A stretch of DNA of 64,000 bases. Origin: Glycine soja. Lineage: Eukaryota; Streptophyta; Magnoliopsida; Fabales; Fabaceae. Below the pieces are notes generated by a model. That model was given only the letters and a program-made list of their open reading frames with translations, ran no database searches and was not told where the DNA came from. Of the stretch, positions 37,190 through 48,776 are shown piece by piece; the first letter of the stretch is position 1; the number at the start of each line of letters is the position of its first letter. Position numbers and translations under genes: made by a program. The stretch lies in assembly GCF_004193775.1 (NCBI RefSeq), contig NC_041020.1, positions 5,599,657 through 5,663,656 of the forward strand. Direction: 5' to 3'.

Positions 37190-37373
37190 GTGCCGCTCCG
37201 CAACATGTGTCGTGTGCTGCCATACTGACTCGACATTTCTCTGCTCGAGCTGTCACAGCATGAGCGCATGCGGGTGTACGTCGCATGCGCATGTGTGGCT
37301 TCACAGCACGAGTGCATGCGGATGTGTGATGCATGCACATGTGCACCGAAACGTTTGTTTGCAATGCTGACAA
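37190..37373 (+). pseudogene. 5' fragment of a CONSTANS-like gene (B-box 1 and start of B-box 2)
   Basis: One frame reads CRSATCVVCCHTDSTFLCSS, matching the spacing of a CONSTANS-like B-box 1 (a cysteine pair, then C-x-x-D-x-x-F-L-C). Further on SHAHVWL resembles the SRHARVW linker. In a shifted frame RMCDACTCAP is followed by C-N-A-D, as in B-box 2. A roughly 45-bp imperfect tandem duplication and several stops lie between. The match breaks off at the gypsy element (37374) and continues at 55015 with the other half of B-box 2. CONSTANS-like proteins are nuclear transcription regulators of flowering and light responses. The two halves together support the call; either alone would be weak. Confidence 0.6.
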
Positions 37374-37536
37374 AGTGATGAGGATAAGACAAGGAATAAG
37401 GGCAAGGAACCTTTAGAAGGACTAGAAGGACTTGGAGGACCTATGGCAAGGGCTAGAACATAGAAGGCCAAGGAAACTCTTCAAGTGGAGAAGCTTCAGA
37501 TTGTTAATTGCACCATATTCCAAGAAGAGTAGAGGG
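37374..37536 (+). repeat. Stray gypsy polyprotein-end remnant 5' of the left LTR
   Basis: The segment (AGTGATGAGGATAAGACAAG and onward) matches 54055-54250, the last coding stretch before the right LTR of the same gypsy element, with a deletion of about 40 bp. Its place outside the left LTR suggests a former tandem pair sharing an LTR. Confidence 0.8.
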
Positions 37537-38335
37537 TGTCACTTTTGTTGAGTGGTTTTATTAGCATTTTGTTAGTTGAAATAAAGGCACAAACTTGTGT
37601 TAAAGTGGCTGTCAATTCTCTTGGGATTTGTACCATCTATGGGCTTGTTTTAATTTAAAGAAATTAAGGTTTAATAAGGTGAAAACTCTAGGATTGTGGC
37701 TGCCTCTTGGCTAACCAAGGAGTTGCACAATTTTCCATATGTTTATGTGTCTTAATTCTAGTTTTAATTAGGTATAATGACACCATCAATTGTTGATATC
37801 AATTCTAGTTTTAATTAGGTATAATGACACCATCAATTGTTGATATCAATTCTAGTTTTAATTAGGTTTAATGACACAATCAATTGTTATTATTGGTGAT
37901 CATTTCACTTGTGTAACCAACTTGATGTCATTCATATTTATAGGCTGCACATTTTCTAATAAAAAAAATAGACCTTGAATTTGAGTTTTTAATCACCTTC
38001 TAAAGTTTGAGAGTGAATCTCCTTAGTTACTTGAGTGATTCAAGAAATTGGTTTATCGAGGAACACCACCTTGTGTGTGACACCAATTCCGGAGAAGTGA
38101 TTCTTCCAACCCCCTTCTTCATCTTTCAAAACCTTCATTCTTTAATCCCACTTGAACACCATTGTTATCATCTTCATTTTCCATCCAAACACATTCAAAC
38201 TTTGAACCAAATACCTTACATTTAACCCTCCATAAACTCATCACTTTCTCTCTCATTCAATAAATTTTATAAAAAAAAAGAAAGAAAAACCTTTGAAGAT
38301 CCATCTTCAACCCTTGTGCAAATGGGCTTACATCA
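37537..38335 (+). repeat. 5' LTR of the gypsy element
   Basis: About 799 bp starting TGTCACTTTTGTTGAG and ending ACATCA. It contains two tandem copies of a 50-bp unit (AATTCTAGTTTTAATTAGG and onward) near 37750-37870. Confidence 0.88.
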
Positions 38336-38905
38336 TTTTGGTTATCAGAGCTCCGGTTCAAGGGTTTTTCAAGAGTGCTTGGGTTGAAATTTCTTGGTAA
38401 CATCCTTCTAATTTCTTCCTTGCCATTTTATATTATCTTGTTCATGCTATTTTTTTTATTGAGGTTGAATCATTGCAAAAATTAGGCCTTTAATTTCTTA
38501 TTAAAAAAACAGAAAATTATTTTAAAAAAATTATTTGGGATGAATGGTTCATGCTATAATAACTTTCAAAAATTCTTGAAGGTAATATAATTGGTTGTTA
38601 GAAGGTTTGAATTACCAAATTATGAAGTTTAATTCCTTAAAAAAAATCCCATTGTGTAGTTGCTGGAATTTTTCGTCCTTGTTCTAAGATTTTGTTAGCC
38701 TAACCCTAAGCCTTTTCCTTGTCACAAATTGGTGGTTGAACTTTGTGTAAACTTTATCTTGAATTGCTTTAGAACTCAAGGAGAATTCTAGAGTTGAAAA
38801 AGGCAAGAGTGTACAAAATTTTAAAAAAAAGCCATATTTGAGAGATACACTTGAGTGTGGTGAGGTTCTATTTTCTTTATAACTATTATTATTTTTATTT
38901 TAAAT

Positions 38906-40574
38906 ATGTCAGGTAGTGGTGAACATCAATTTGATGGGGCACAAAGATTCTTGTTGGATGCTTTCAATGCTCAAATGCAAAGACTATTAAGGGAGAACAA
39001 CGAGGAGTTGTATGAAAGAATTGAGAGATTAGAGAATCGTGAACGTCATGAGGAAGAAAGGAGAGGAGGAAATGGTGGTGGTCCAAGGCCAAACCGAATT
39101 GAAGGAGTCAAGCTCAACATTCCTCCCTTTAAAGGCAAAAGTGATCCGGAGGCATATTTGGAGTGGGAGCTCAAGATAGAGCATATCTTCTCATGTAACA
39201 CCTATGAGGAGGCCCAAAAATTGAAGCTAGCAGTTGCGGAATTCTCAGATTATGCTCTTGTGTGGTGGAACAAATTGCAAAGGGAGAGAGCTAGAAATGA
39301 GGAGCCTTTGGTGGAAACTTGGGTTGAGATGAAACGGATCATGAGGAAGCGGTATGTGCTGGAAAGCTATACTAGGGACTTAAAATTCAAACTTCAAAAG
39401 TTGTCCCAAGGTAGCAAAGGCATTGAGGAATACTATAAAGAAATGGAGGTGCTCATGATTCAAGCCAAGATAGAAGAGGATGAAGAGGTAACTATGACTA
39501 GATTTCTTAATGGTTTAAATAGTGATATCCGTAATATTGTTGAGTTGCAGGAATTTGTTGAAATGGAGGATTTGCTTCACAAAACAATCTGAGTAGAGCA
39601 AAAATTGAAAAGGAAAGGTGTGACCAAAAGGAGTTCCACTAATTATGGTTCTTCTAGTTGGAAGGACAAGGGTAAAGGGGTTGCCACCTCTAATGCAACA
39701 CCTATACCATAAAAAAATCCTCCAAAATTCCAAGAACAATCCTAAAAAAAGTCGGGATGTGAAGTGCTTTCGGTGCCAAGGCTTGGGACATTATGCATAT
39801 GAGTGCCCTAACAAGAAAGCCATGATTCTTAGAGACGGAGAATACATTAGTGAGTCTGAAGTTGAAAAGGGATAAGAGAGTGAGGATGATGAGGAGGAAG
39901 TGGAGAAAACACCGGAGGGAGAATTGTTGATGATTAGGCGGTTACTTGACCATCAATTGAAGTCTATGGAGGAAAGTCAAAGAGAAAACATTTTCCACAC
40001 TAGATGTTTGATCAATGGCAAAGTTTGCATGATGATCATTGTTGGAGGGAGTTGTACCAATGTGGCAAGTGCAAGACTTGTGTCTAAATTGAATTTAGTC
40101 ACAAAACCACATCCTAGGTTGTATAAGCTTCAATGGCTTAGTGAGGATGGAGAGGTGCAAGTAAGGAAGCAAGTGGAGTTGGATATTTCCATTGGAAAGT
40201 ACAATGATAAGGTGTTTTGTGGTGTTGTTCCTATGGAGGCCAGCCACTTACTCTTGGGGAGACCATGGCAATTTGATAAGAGGGATAATCATGATGGTTT
40301 CACCAACAAGATCTCTTTCACGTATCAAGGCAAAAAGATAGTTTTCAAACCATTGAGTCCACAAGAAGTGTGTGAGGATCAAAGAAAAATGAGAGACAAA
40401 ATTCTTCAAGAAAAGAGAGAAAAAGAAAAAGAGAGCCAAACACTTGAGAGTTCAAAAAGTGAGGACAAAAAGAGGGAAACACAAGAGAGGAAAAAGATGA
40501 GTGAAACACTTGAAGTGAGGGAGAATTTTCTAGCTACAAAAGGAGAGGTCAAAGTGTTGTTTCATTCAAAATAG
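38906..40574 (+). pseudogene. Gypsy gag and protease region
   Basis: The gag starts MSGSGEHQFDGAQRFLLDAF and has the retrotransposon gag core (IPPFKGKSDPEAYLEWELKI, then FSDYALVWWNKL). It meets a TGA at 39590, and two more stops before the zinc knuckle CFRCQGLGHYAYEC near 39770. The aspartic protease follows with GGSCTNVASARLV where D-S-G is expected, so the catalytic aspartate motif itself appears mutated. It then runs through LLLGRPWQFD. A stop at 40574 splits it from the reverse transcriptase part. Confidence 0.88.
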
Positions 40575-40583
40575 CCCCTATAC

Positions 40584-41536
40584 TTGTTGATTTGCAAAAA
40601 TTATGTTTTGACCACTAACACTTTTGAAAACTTTGAATTGCCTTCTAATGTGAATACTCTTTTGCAGGAATTTGAGGAGGTGTTTCCATCAAGTGTTCCA
40701 AGAAGGTTGCCACCATTGAGGGGAATTGAGCATCAAATTGATCTCGTGCCGAGAGCTTCTTTTCCTAATAGGCCAGCTTATAGGAGTAACCCTCAAGAGA
40801 CCAAGGAGATCCACAGACAAGTGGAGGAACTCATTGGTAAGGGATGGGTAAGAGATAGCATGAGTCCATGTACTGTCCCGGTAATTTTGGTTCCAAAAAA
40901 AAGATGGTTCTTGGAGGATGTGCTCCGATTGTAGAGCTTTAAACAATATTACCATTAAATATAGGTATCCAATACCTAGACTTAATGATTTGCTCGATGA
41001 ATTGCATGGTGCTTGTTTCTTTTCCAAAATTTATTTGAAAAGTGGTTACAATCAAATAAGGATTAAAGAAGGATATGAATGGAAAACCGCTTTCAAAACT
41101 AAATATGGATTATATGAATGGTTGGTTATGCCTTTCGGTTTGACTAATGCACCAAGCACTTTCATGAGATTAATGGACCATGTTTTGAGAGAATTCATTG
41201 GTAAATTTATGGTGGTGTACTTTGATGATATCCTTGTTTATAGCACAACCCTTGATTTGCATGTTGCACACTTAAAATCGGTGTTGTGTGTGCTTAGGAA
41301 GGAACATTTGTATGCTAACCTTGAAAAATGTATTTTTTGAAAAGACCATGTTGTGTTTCTTGGTTTTGTAGTGAGTTCCAAAGGGGTTCAATTTGATGAA
41401 GAAAAGGTTAAGGCTATCCAAGAGTGGCCTACACCTAAAAGTGTGACTGAGGTGAGAAGTTTTCATGGCCTAGCAAGTTTTTATAGACGATTTGTGAAGG
41501 ATTTTAGTACCTTGGCAGCACCTTTGAATGAGGTAA
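40584..41536 (+). pseudogene. Gypsy reverse transcriptase, 5' part before the CACTA insertion
   Basis: It runs from FEEVFPSSVPRRLPPLRG through HQIDLVPRA. An extra A in the A-run near 40897-40904 shifts the frame. RT then resumes with [49 protein letters not shown] and the catalytic YFDDILVYS (usual YVDD). A TGA follows at 41338, then [20 protein letters not shown] and the thumb/RNase H connection, up to PLNEV where the CACTA element begins. Confidence 0.9.
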
Positions 41537-41574
41537 CACTATTAGAAATTACACTTTCAGCATCAGTTATTTAG

Positions 41575-42200
41575 GGCATTCTACATCGGCTCTAAAACCG
41601 ATGTTGAAAGTGACGATGTTGAATGTATCATCGTTAATATCGGTTTTGAAAGCTGATGTTAACATAAATATGATAACATCGGTTTTCTAAATAACCAATG
41701 TTAAACACAAAGAACTACAACAAAAAAAGTGTATGCATGACGAAAGTTGACATCGGTTTTGTAGTAAAATCGATGTTAATGTTATATATTGACATCGGTT
41801 CTCTCGAAGAACCGATGTCAACGTTGATGATGCATATACTTATTTGTTGTACGTCTTTGTATATAACATCGGCTATTCATAGAAAACCAATGTTAATGTA
41901 CAACGTTAACATCGGTTATTTATAGATAACCGATGTTAACTTTTGTACAATAACATCGGTTATATATAGATAGCCGATGTTAACTTATGTACATCAACAT
42001 CGGTTATGTATAAATAACCGATGTTAATATAGAAACGGTAACATCGGTTATGTATGAATAATCGATGTTACTGTACAAAAGTTAACATCAGTTTTCTGTA
42101 TGACCGATGTTAAGGTTCATGTTGACATCGGTTTTTGTAAATAACCGATGTTGTTTACCATATTAACATCGATTTTTGTTAATAACTGATGTTGTTTTCA
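41575..42200. repeat. Left subterminal repeat array of the CACTA element
   Basis: At least a dozen ACATCGGTT and AACCGATGT motifs, mostly as head-to-head pairs forming short palindromes such as ATCGGTTATTTATAGATAAC, spaced about 30-40 bases. Such arrays are the binding sites of the TNPA-type accessory protein in the En/Spm model. Confidence 0.9.
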
Positions 42201-42453
42201 AGTATTTTTTTTTATATATACTTTCTGTTTTTACAATAAACCCAAAATTGTACCTGTAAAATGCAATTTCAAGCCCAATTCACAGCAAATAAACATTTTA
42301 TTCTGCTTTCAAGCAGTTTTAATGATAATAAACATCAAATAATTGATTTATCATAGAGAACAATCATCAAATGAATTCAATGTTCATATTACATAGAAAA
42401 TGTCAAAAATGTTAAACCAAAGTAAACTAAGCTAAAGATAATGTCCCTAAATC

Positions 42454-45400
42454 CTAGGTTTGATCTCTAACTCGGAGATAAAACTGTGCCCATTGGATCC
42501 GCAATGCCTTTAATCTCTCTGGCTCCAATGGTCTAGGATCGTTAAAATACTGCATGATGAAATAAATCATAATAAGTTAATAATGTAATACAAATTATAA
42601 ATAAATCGATTTTGTTTGAAATAAACTTACCGCTTCCCAATTATTCCTAAAAGTTCCTAAAATGATGGTGGACATCCAATGCATCACATAGTAGCCGCAC
42701 TCAATACTTCCTTTTTGTCTATTACACTAAATACATAATGAAATTTGGATATTAATTAAACAACTAGTGTACAGACACATAAAGAAATATATATAAGTGG
42801 AAGTTTTATGTAAATGACGTACCTTAACGACAATCCACCTAGCAGGAGCCTTTGATTTAGGCTGTGGAGCATCATCAAGACCTTTTAAAGCACTGTTCCA
42901 GATGAGTAACAATTAAAAATTGGTGTTGTACGTTGAGGTATTTCAATACAAATGTATTGAAAAGAACACTAACCTATTAATAATCCCCTTAAGGTAGTTG
43001 TCTGGCCTGTTATGCAATGAACAAAACCAGACAACTAGGTGTTCCTTGGGCAGGATGACCACCATCTGCCAGTGTCCGTTGCAGTGGAGACGAATATGGG
43101 TTAGTATATTAGTAAACATTAATTAAATTCAGTTATTTTGTGTGACTTACCCATTTAGGTAGGCTCCGAGATAGACATCGCGTTTTGAACTCTGCATCCA
43201 AGTCTTTATGTAACTTTCAGACTCAAACTGTGATTGCCCAGACCTCTGAATGGACTGTGGCTCGAGGAATCCATAGATATCAGAATTCCCGCTCACATAC
43301 ATGTTTCAGTGAGATGCCTGTTTATGTTAAGTCAAAGTTAAATATTTATGAATTGAAAGCAATAACTTAGGTAATTAAAAGTAATATAAAATGACTTACA
43401 GAATCCACAACTGTAACACTGATATGTTGAGACATTGACCACCGCGTGCGATTTCGGAGAGGTCTTCGTGCTTTATGTAGAGGGGAAATCTGGATTAAAG
43501 AACCCGAACATGCTGGCATCCCATCTAACCTGATAAGGCCTCAAGAAAAGCTCTGGGATGGTCAATGTCATCAGATAAAGCGGATCATCGACCTCCGGAT
43601 CGGGCTTTGGAGGTGGTTTTGCCGGAGACACAGCTACCTGTTCATGAAACAAAGTTAAATGGCCTAATTTGAGGCACGCTTAGTGAATTAATTTAAAAAG
43701 AAAAAACATATAGTATGGACAATAAGTACATGCTGTGATAAAGACTTGACCAGATGTGTCGGCCAAGCAAGGAAGGTGTGAAGTGCCTGCCCCACTAAGG
43801 AAACCTCATCAATGGGTATAGGAACTGGAGCATCTGCATCTGTAACCTCCTCCACACTCACCTTTACTTGGCCAGGCAACAAAGGAGTGTTATGAACAAC
43901 AGTGGATCCCTCATAAACTCTCCCCATGGCAACCAGGCTGGCAGGATCTGCTTCTATGTACAAGCCGCACCTATCAGAGTCACCCGTCTCAGGATCGTTT
44001 CCTGAGGGATTAACACAACTCCCCTTTGTGTTTACTCGAGGACCGAAGGGACCAACCAGAGGGTCGGGAGGCGGTGCAAGTCCCTGAGATTGCATCTGGG
44101 ACTAAATCTGGGACTGCATCTGGCTGAATGATGCCATGAGCTGCCGCGTAACTTTTTCTGTGATGGACTCCTCTAGCTGGTCCCTAATTTGCTGGGTCAA
44201 CTGCTGCAATTCTTCGGGAGGCAGGGAGGAAGAGCTGCGGAACGTTCGGGAAGCTGATCCAAAGTATTGCTTGATGGTGACACCGGCTCCAGCAAGACGG
44301 ACACGTCCAGGGTGCTCTGGACGTCCAATAGCAGCGTTGAGAACATCCTGACGTCCATGGGGGACGAAGGATCCCTGTGTGGCCTGCTCCTCAAAGGAAT
44401 CATGCACAGAAAACACACAGTGGTACATGGCATTCACAAAATATTGAAATATAATTGTAATGATTAATTGAAAATGACTTACGATCTTCTCAGCGATTTC
44501 CTTTGCGGCCTTAGTCGTCATCTCCCCTATTTTCTTCGTGCGGGCCATCTTCCACTATACGTGGCGTCAGACCGGGGATGGAGGGTCGATGACACCATCA
44601 ACGCTTCTTGACTGTGCAGTTTCCTCCAACTTCTTCTTCGTCTTCTCAGCCAGGAGCTTCTACCCCAAATAGTCATAACCCCCACGAGAAAAAACATGGG
44701 GGGCAATATTCTGCTTCTGGATGGCCTGTGCCTTCTTGCGCACATCTTGAAAAAATTAAACAATAATGTTTCAAATTGGTAGAATGAAGTATAACAACAT
44801 CATGTTTTTTGAAAAACAACTTAAATGGCAAGGAACATACCTCCCAAGAAGGGTCGCTGCGAGTCTGGCAAAACTGGGCCCACTTTTCCTTGCTGATGTC
44901 GTATTTCTCACAAACAGTGTCCTCGACACCGTCCTGATCGGCTGCAAGGGCCCATTTCCTCGTGAGGTCTGATTTAAACTGCCTCCATCTCTCCCCCACG
45001 GTTTGAAGTAACTTCCTTTTCATCCTACTGTCAGAAGCCTCTGGGATATCAAATTCCGCCTGACAACATCAAATAAAGTTTATTTGTTACAATAATGTAT
45101 TTTTTGGCTATTAATTAAACAAAATCAAATAAGAAAAGAAAAATACCTCAATATCCTCCCAAATCAGGTCCTTCTGAGCAGTAGGGACCTCCTTCCAGTT
45201 CTCGTAGGTGACGTCCACCTTATCATGCGCCACAATCCCCAAATATGTTCTTAATTTTTTCCTGTGGGGGCCATCGGCCTTGCCGGTAGCAGGATCAACA
45301 TGAACCACTGGTCTCTCAGCACCAGGTGGTCTAGTAGACAACGATCGTAGATGTGAGGCTTTGCGTGTCCGCTTCATGGCAGACGGCGAAGCCGATGCGT

Positions 45401-45473
45401 CCGAAGGAGCAGGAGGAGGAGGAAGAGAAAGAGGAGGAGGAGGAGGAGGAGGGGAGGCAGGTGGAGAACCCAT
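42454..45473 (-). pseudogene. CACTA second gene: Ptta/En/Spm-type protein with Ulp1-like protease end
   Basis: The minus-strand ATG at 45473 opens a Pro-rich leader, then HRKKLRTYLGIVAHDKVD. Exon 1 ends near 45147; exon 2 (45059-44841) has a KRKLLQTVGERWRQFKSDLT helix and WAQFCQTRSDPSWE, typical of plant Ptta/En/Spm transposase-associated proteins. Later exons (about 44763-44100 and 44095-43690) contain GRPEHPGRVRLAGAGVTIKQ and carry stops. The last exons (about 43330-42454) read like a C48 (Ulp1) cysteine protease: HWQMVVILP, FCSLHNRPDNYLKGI, IECGYYVMHWM, then LRVRDQT and a stop. His, Asp and Cys of the triad are visible. It is broken by at least three stops. Function in the transposon is unknown. 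Confidence 0.78.
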
Positions 45474-46085
45474 GATCTTTTATACAATAACATATAACAA
45501 CATACAAAATAGGATTAATCAAAAGAGGATAAGTCATAAGTGATTTAGTTGTGCTTTTTAATTGTGATTCAAAATAGGATAAGATGTAATAGTAATGAAA
45601 AAGTCTGATAAATCAACAGTGTGATAACAAATTAAGGTTGATGATGTGTTGTGATACTTGTGCTTTAAATTTGTTTGAAGACATGAAAGAAAATTACTGT
45701 GTAGCACAAGTAACAATAATCATAGACATGTAAAGATTACATAGTGTGCACTCAAAGCTAGATTTGCATGGGATTTAAAGGATGTCAAAGTGGGGTGAAT
45801 GCAAGCAAACTTTTCTTAGATTTTTGGAATTGTAGAGAAATCATTGACAACAGTACTTCAAAGTCTCGGGGAAGGAATGACATGAAGTCCTTGAATGATG
45901 AAGGAATGAAATTGGGGGTTACCAGGGGAAGGGTTGATTGGGGTTGGTGTCATTTTGTACATAGAAAATTTTAGTGACGTGTTGTGCACCAAACATTGAA
46001 TTATGATTTGATTTAGGGCAAGCATGTTAAAAAAAGTCTATTACATGTAATCAGTAGTCAATGGATGCGTGATGGAATATAAATA
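45474..46085. other. CACTA intergenic spacer, nothing recognised
   Basis: It lies between the two gene regions of the CACTA element. Only short incidental frames are present. Confidence 0.5.
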
Positions 46086-46099
46086 CTATATCTTGAGAA

Positions 46100-46755
46100 A
46101 TACACATGTAGATGGCATCCTTAGGACTTCATCCAGCTGATGTTTGTCGCCAGTTTCAACATCCACCACCCTTACCTTCTCTAGCTTCTCACGTTTATTG
46201 TTGTTAAACCCATATTTATGCCTTCTTCCCTTCATGTCTTGTTTTATCACAACTTTAGTCGAATCTCCTATCTTCAACACAGTTGAATCTCTTGTCTTAT
46301 TCTCCAATGACACACTTTGATGGCCTGTATCTCTTTTCTTCATATGTTCTAGTGCTTCAGCTTCAGAATGCATAGAGCAATCTGAACTTTCCAGTGATCA
46401 CCAAAGGCTTGTGCATCAGCATTGACACTCTCCAACCTCTTTGCTTTATGCTTCTGTGCTACATTCCGTGGTTCCTCCTTATAATTCTCAGATTTATTAG
46501 AGGTTGCACTAGAAGAATCAGCACCAATTCGTGCCTCTTCCTCCTCTACCAGCTCAATATCTTTCATTTCACCTTTGCTTTTGTAAACTACACTGTAATT
46601 TACAGTGTAGTTTACAAAACAAGACATGAAGGGAAGAAAACATAAATATGGGTTTAACAACAATAAACGTGAGAAGCCATAGAAGGTAAGGGTGGTGGAT
46701 GATGAAACTGGCGACAAACATGAGTTGTATGAAGTCCTAAGGATGGCATCTAAAA
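46100..46755. repeat. Foldback structure with arms of about 145 bp inside the CACTA element
   Basis: The arm 46100-46245 (with CTCACGTTTATTGTTGTTAA) is the reverse complement of 46610-46755 with few mismatches, enclosing about 365 bp. The right arm begins at a perfect palindrome (46583-46615, 16-base arms GTAAACTACACTGTAA with a one-base centre). The minus strand of the left arm is open and reads KGRRHKYGFNNNKREKLEK; its family was not recognised. Confidence 0.8.
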
Positions 46756-46839
46756 CAAAATACCGATGCCTCAATCAGAAAAAAAAATGTAGCTATCACT
46801 TACTTGCTTTGGTGACCTCTGTCTCTGCAGAAAATTACA

Positions 46840-47331
46840 TTAGATGATGTTAATCAATTCTCCTTCATCATGATCATTACGATTAGCATGAACGCCGTCA
46901 GCTTCTTCTTCTCCGACAACGTTATGAGTGATTTGTGCGGTCAAAGGACTAACATAGGTGTCCATGTATGAATCATTATCTTCTACATTAACACCAATTG
47001 TTTTGCCCTGCAGAACCACGCACCACCTTTCATCACAAGGGTCTTGCACGTAAAATACATGTCTAGCTTGTTCTGCCATGATGAAAGGGTCATTGTGGTA
47101 ACCCAGTTTCTTTAGGTCTACCAGCGTAAATCCTATATCATCGGTGCGTACACCGGTGTTGCTATCAACCCATTTACATTTGAAAACACATACCGTGAAT
47201 TTCACATAGTTAAGCTCCCAAATTTCATCAATGAACCCAAAGTAAGGGATGGAAGCTACACATGGATTGGCGTCATTGACACTTGCAAAGTGTTGAGATT
47301 CAGCCCTTAGGGTGACCCCGCTGTTTTGCAT
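46840..47331 (-). pseudogene. C-terminal DUF4216 fragment of a CACTA (TNP2-type) transposase
   Basis: The 163-codon frame contains YFGFIDEIWELNYVKF, FKCKWVDSNTGV, LVDLKKLGYHNDPFIMAEQA and VFYVQDPCDERWCVVLQGK. These are hallmarks of the DUF4216 domain at the end of plant TNP2-family transposases. The N-terminal side stops abruptly at a GT-rich microsatellite (47338-47494), so the catalytic TNP2 body is missing. The order (transposase tail, then second gene, both on minus) is normal for these elements. Confidence 0.85.
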
Positions 47332-47337
47332 TGTACT

Positions 47338-47368
47338 TTTGTCATCTTGTGTGTGTGTGGTTGTGTGT

Positions 47369-47399
<31 letters not shown>

Positions 47400-47494
47400 G
47401 GTCTGTGGGTGTGTGTGTGTGTGTGTATGTGTGTGTGTGTGTGGTTGTGTGTGTGTATGTGGGTGTGTGTGTGTGTGTGGGTGCGTGTGTGTGT
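47338..47494. repeat. (GT)n-rich microsatellite
   Basis: An interrupted TG/GGTTG/TATG array of about 157 bases abuts the broken end of the transposase fragment. Confidence 0.95.
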
Positions 47495-48413
47495 CAACAT
47501 CACAAGCTGAATTTCAAAGATAGCTTTAGGGGAGGACTATTGACAGATACTCATTAGATGTTAGATAAGTTAGTCAAACAAATACAATAATTTATCTACC
47601 AAACAATGGTACTGAGCTTGCAAATTGATTATTTGTTATTTACTTTTCAAATTATTCAATAAATACTACTTTCATGGCATTGCAATTTATCCTGTACTTA
47701 GCAACAACTGGTGTGTATAAATCAAACAGTTCTACAACTATACCAGTAATGCATACACAAACAATTTGAGGGTAGTTTTCGAATAAAACATATAAATACC
47801 TGAGTTCGAGGCTTCAACACAATTCACTTTCCAGCAATGACCGCAAGACCACTTTTAATTAATTTCGAAACAGAAATGACCTCTGACTTCTCAACAATGC
47901 CTATCACCACAAGATCAACAATGGCTAAAATTGCTCCTAATGGAATCTGAAAATCGTATGGCAACATAATTTTGGGTTTAGCAATTTTAAAATTGAGATT
48001 CTCCATGCAGCTTCTTTAAAAACTATCACGTAAGTAACACCAGCGGTGCTATCCTTTTCAAGACCAATTCAAAACTATATCAATAACTACTTGTAACGAT
48101 CGAGCTTATGTCACGACTAGTTTAATTTCAAAGTCAACAGAAGCACAATAGATCTTATCCTAATAATAATAGCAAGAGTTTTATAGCTTTATATCATCTT
48201 AAGTGAACTCAAAAGGTACGAATGTTCACACACACCAAAAGTCATTAAAACAACTGTAACTCCTAGCTAGTTATCAATTATATAGACTCTTTTGTATATA
48301 GCAGAATTATAGCAACTCAACTTTGTACCAAACAGTTTTCATTTGGTTGACTTTCTCCACGAATAAAACTAAATGAAAGACAAACTCTTCATTGTGGTTC
48401 ACATGCACTATTG
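47495..48413. other. CACTA interior without recognised coding sequence
   Basis: AT-rich DNA. A 60-codon minus-strand frame (48006-47824) is hydrophobic but matches nothing I recognise. No TNP2 catalytic motifs were found. Confidence 0.45.
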
Positions 48414-48776
48414 TTTTTTTTTTTTTTTTTTGATCAGCCAAAATACTAATATATTAATTAAGTACCAGAGATACTAGAAAATACAATAGACAACTCAGGA
48501 TTGGTCCCTATGCAGTTGAACCAATGCTGAGAAAATAAACATAATACAATTGTTTGCTTGAGTATGCTATGCTATACTATTAGAAAATCCTACTCTGATA
48601 TTGGATGACCATTGGTTGAAATGGATACCGAAATCCTTCTCCAAATGTGTGAGCCATGTCCATAACAAGAAGATTGCATCATCTAATATTCTGTTAGCAT
48701 TCACTGTTGTGGTTCTCTTTTCTGCCACCCTACTATGTTTGCAACCTAAGAGTCCACATTGGGCCTTAACCCACAA
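48414..48776 (-). mobile_element. 3' fragment of a LINE (minus strand, poly-A at 48431-48414)
   Basis: An 18-base T run at 48414-48431 is the poly-A tail of a minus-strand insertion. Upstream of it the minus strand reads ILDDAIFLLWTWLTHLEKDF and HFNQWSSNIRVGFSNS before a stop. This parallels the end of the plus-strand LINE ORF2 next door (FLMWTWMKGCERDF, HYWSSAMPLVFS). Only the last 60-70 codons and the 3' UTR are present, a typical 5'-truncated LINE. Confidence 0.75.

Noticed and set aside
45111..45537. Pro-rich or Gly-rich frames on both strands (45331-45543) as separate small genes
   Set aside because: They are the two readings of a CCT/GGA repeat in the first exon of the CACTA second gene.
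47312..47557. Val/Cys-rich open frames of 65-81 codons
   Set aside because: Translation of the GT microsatellite; no biological protein expected.
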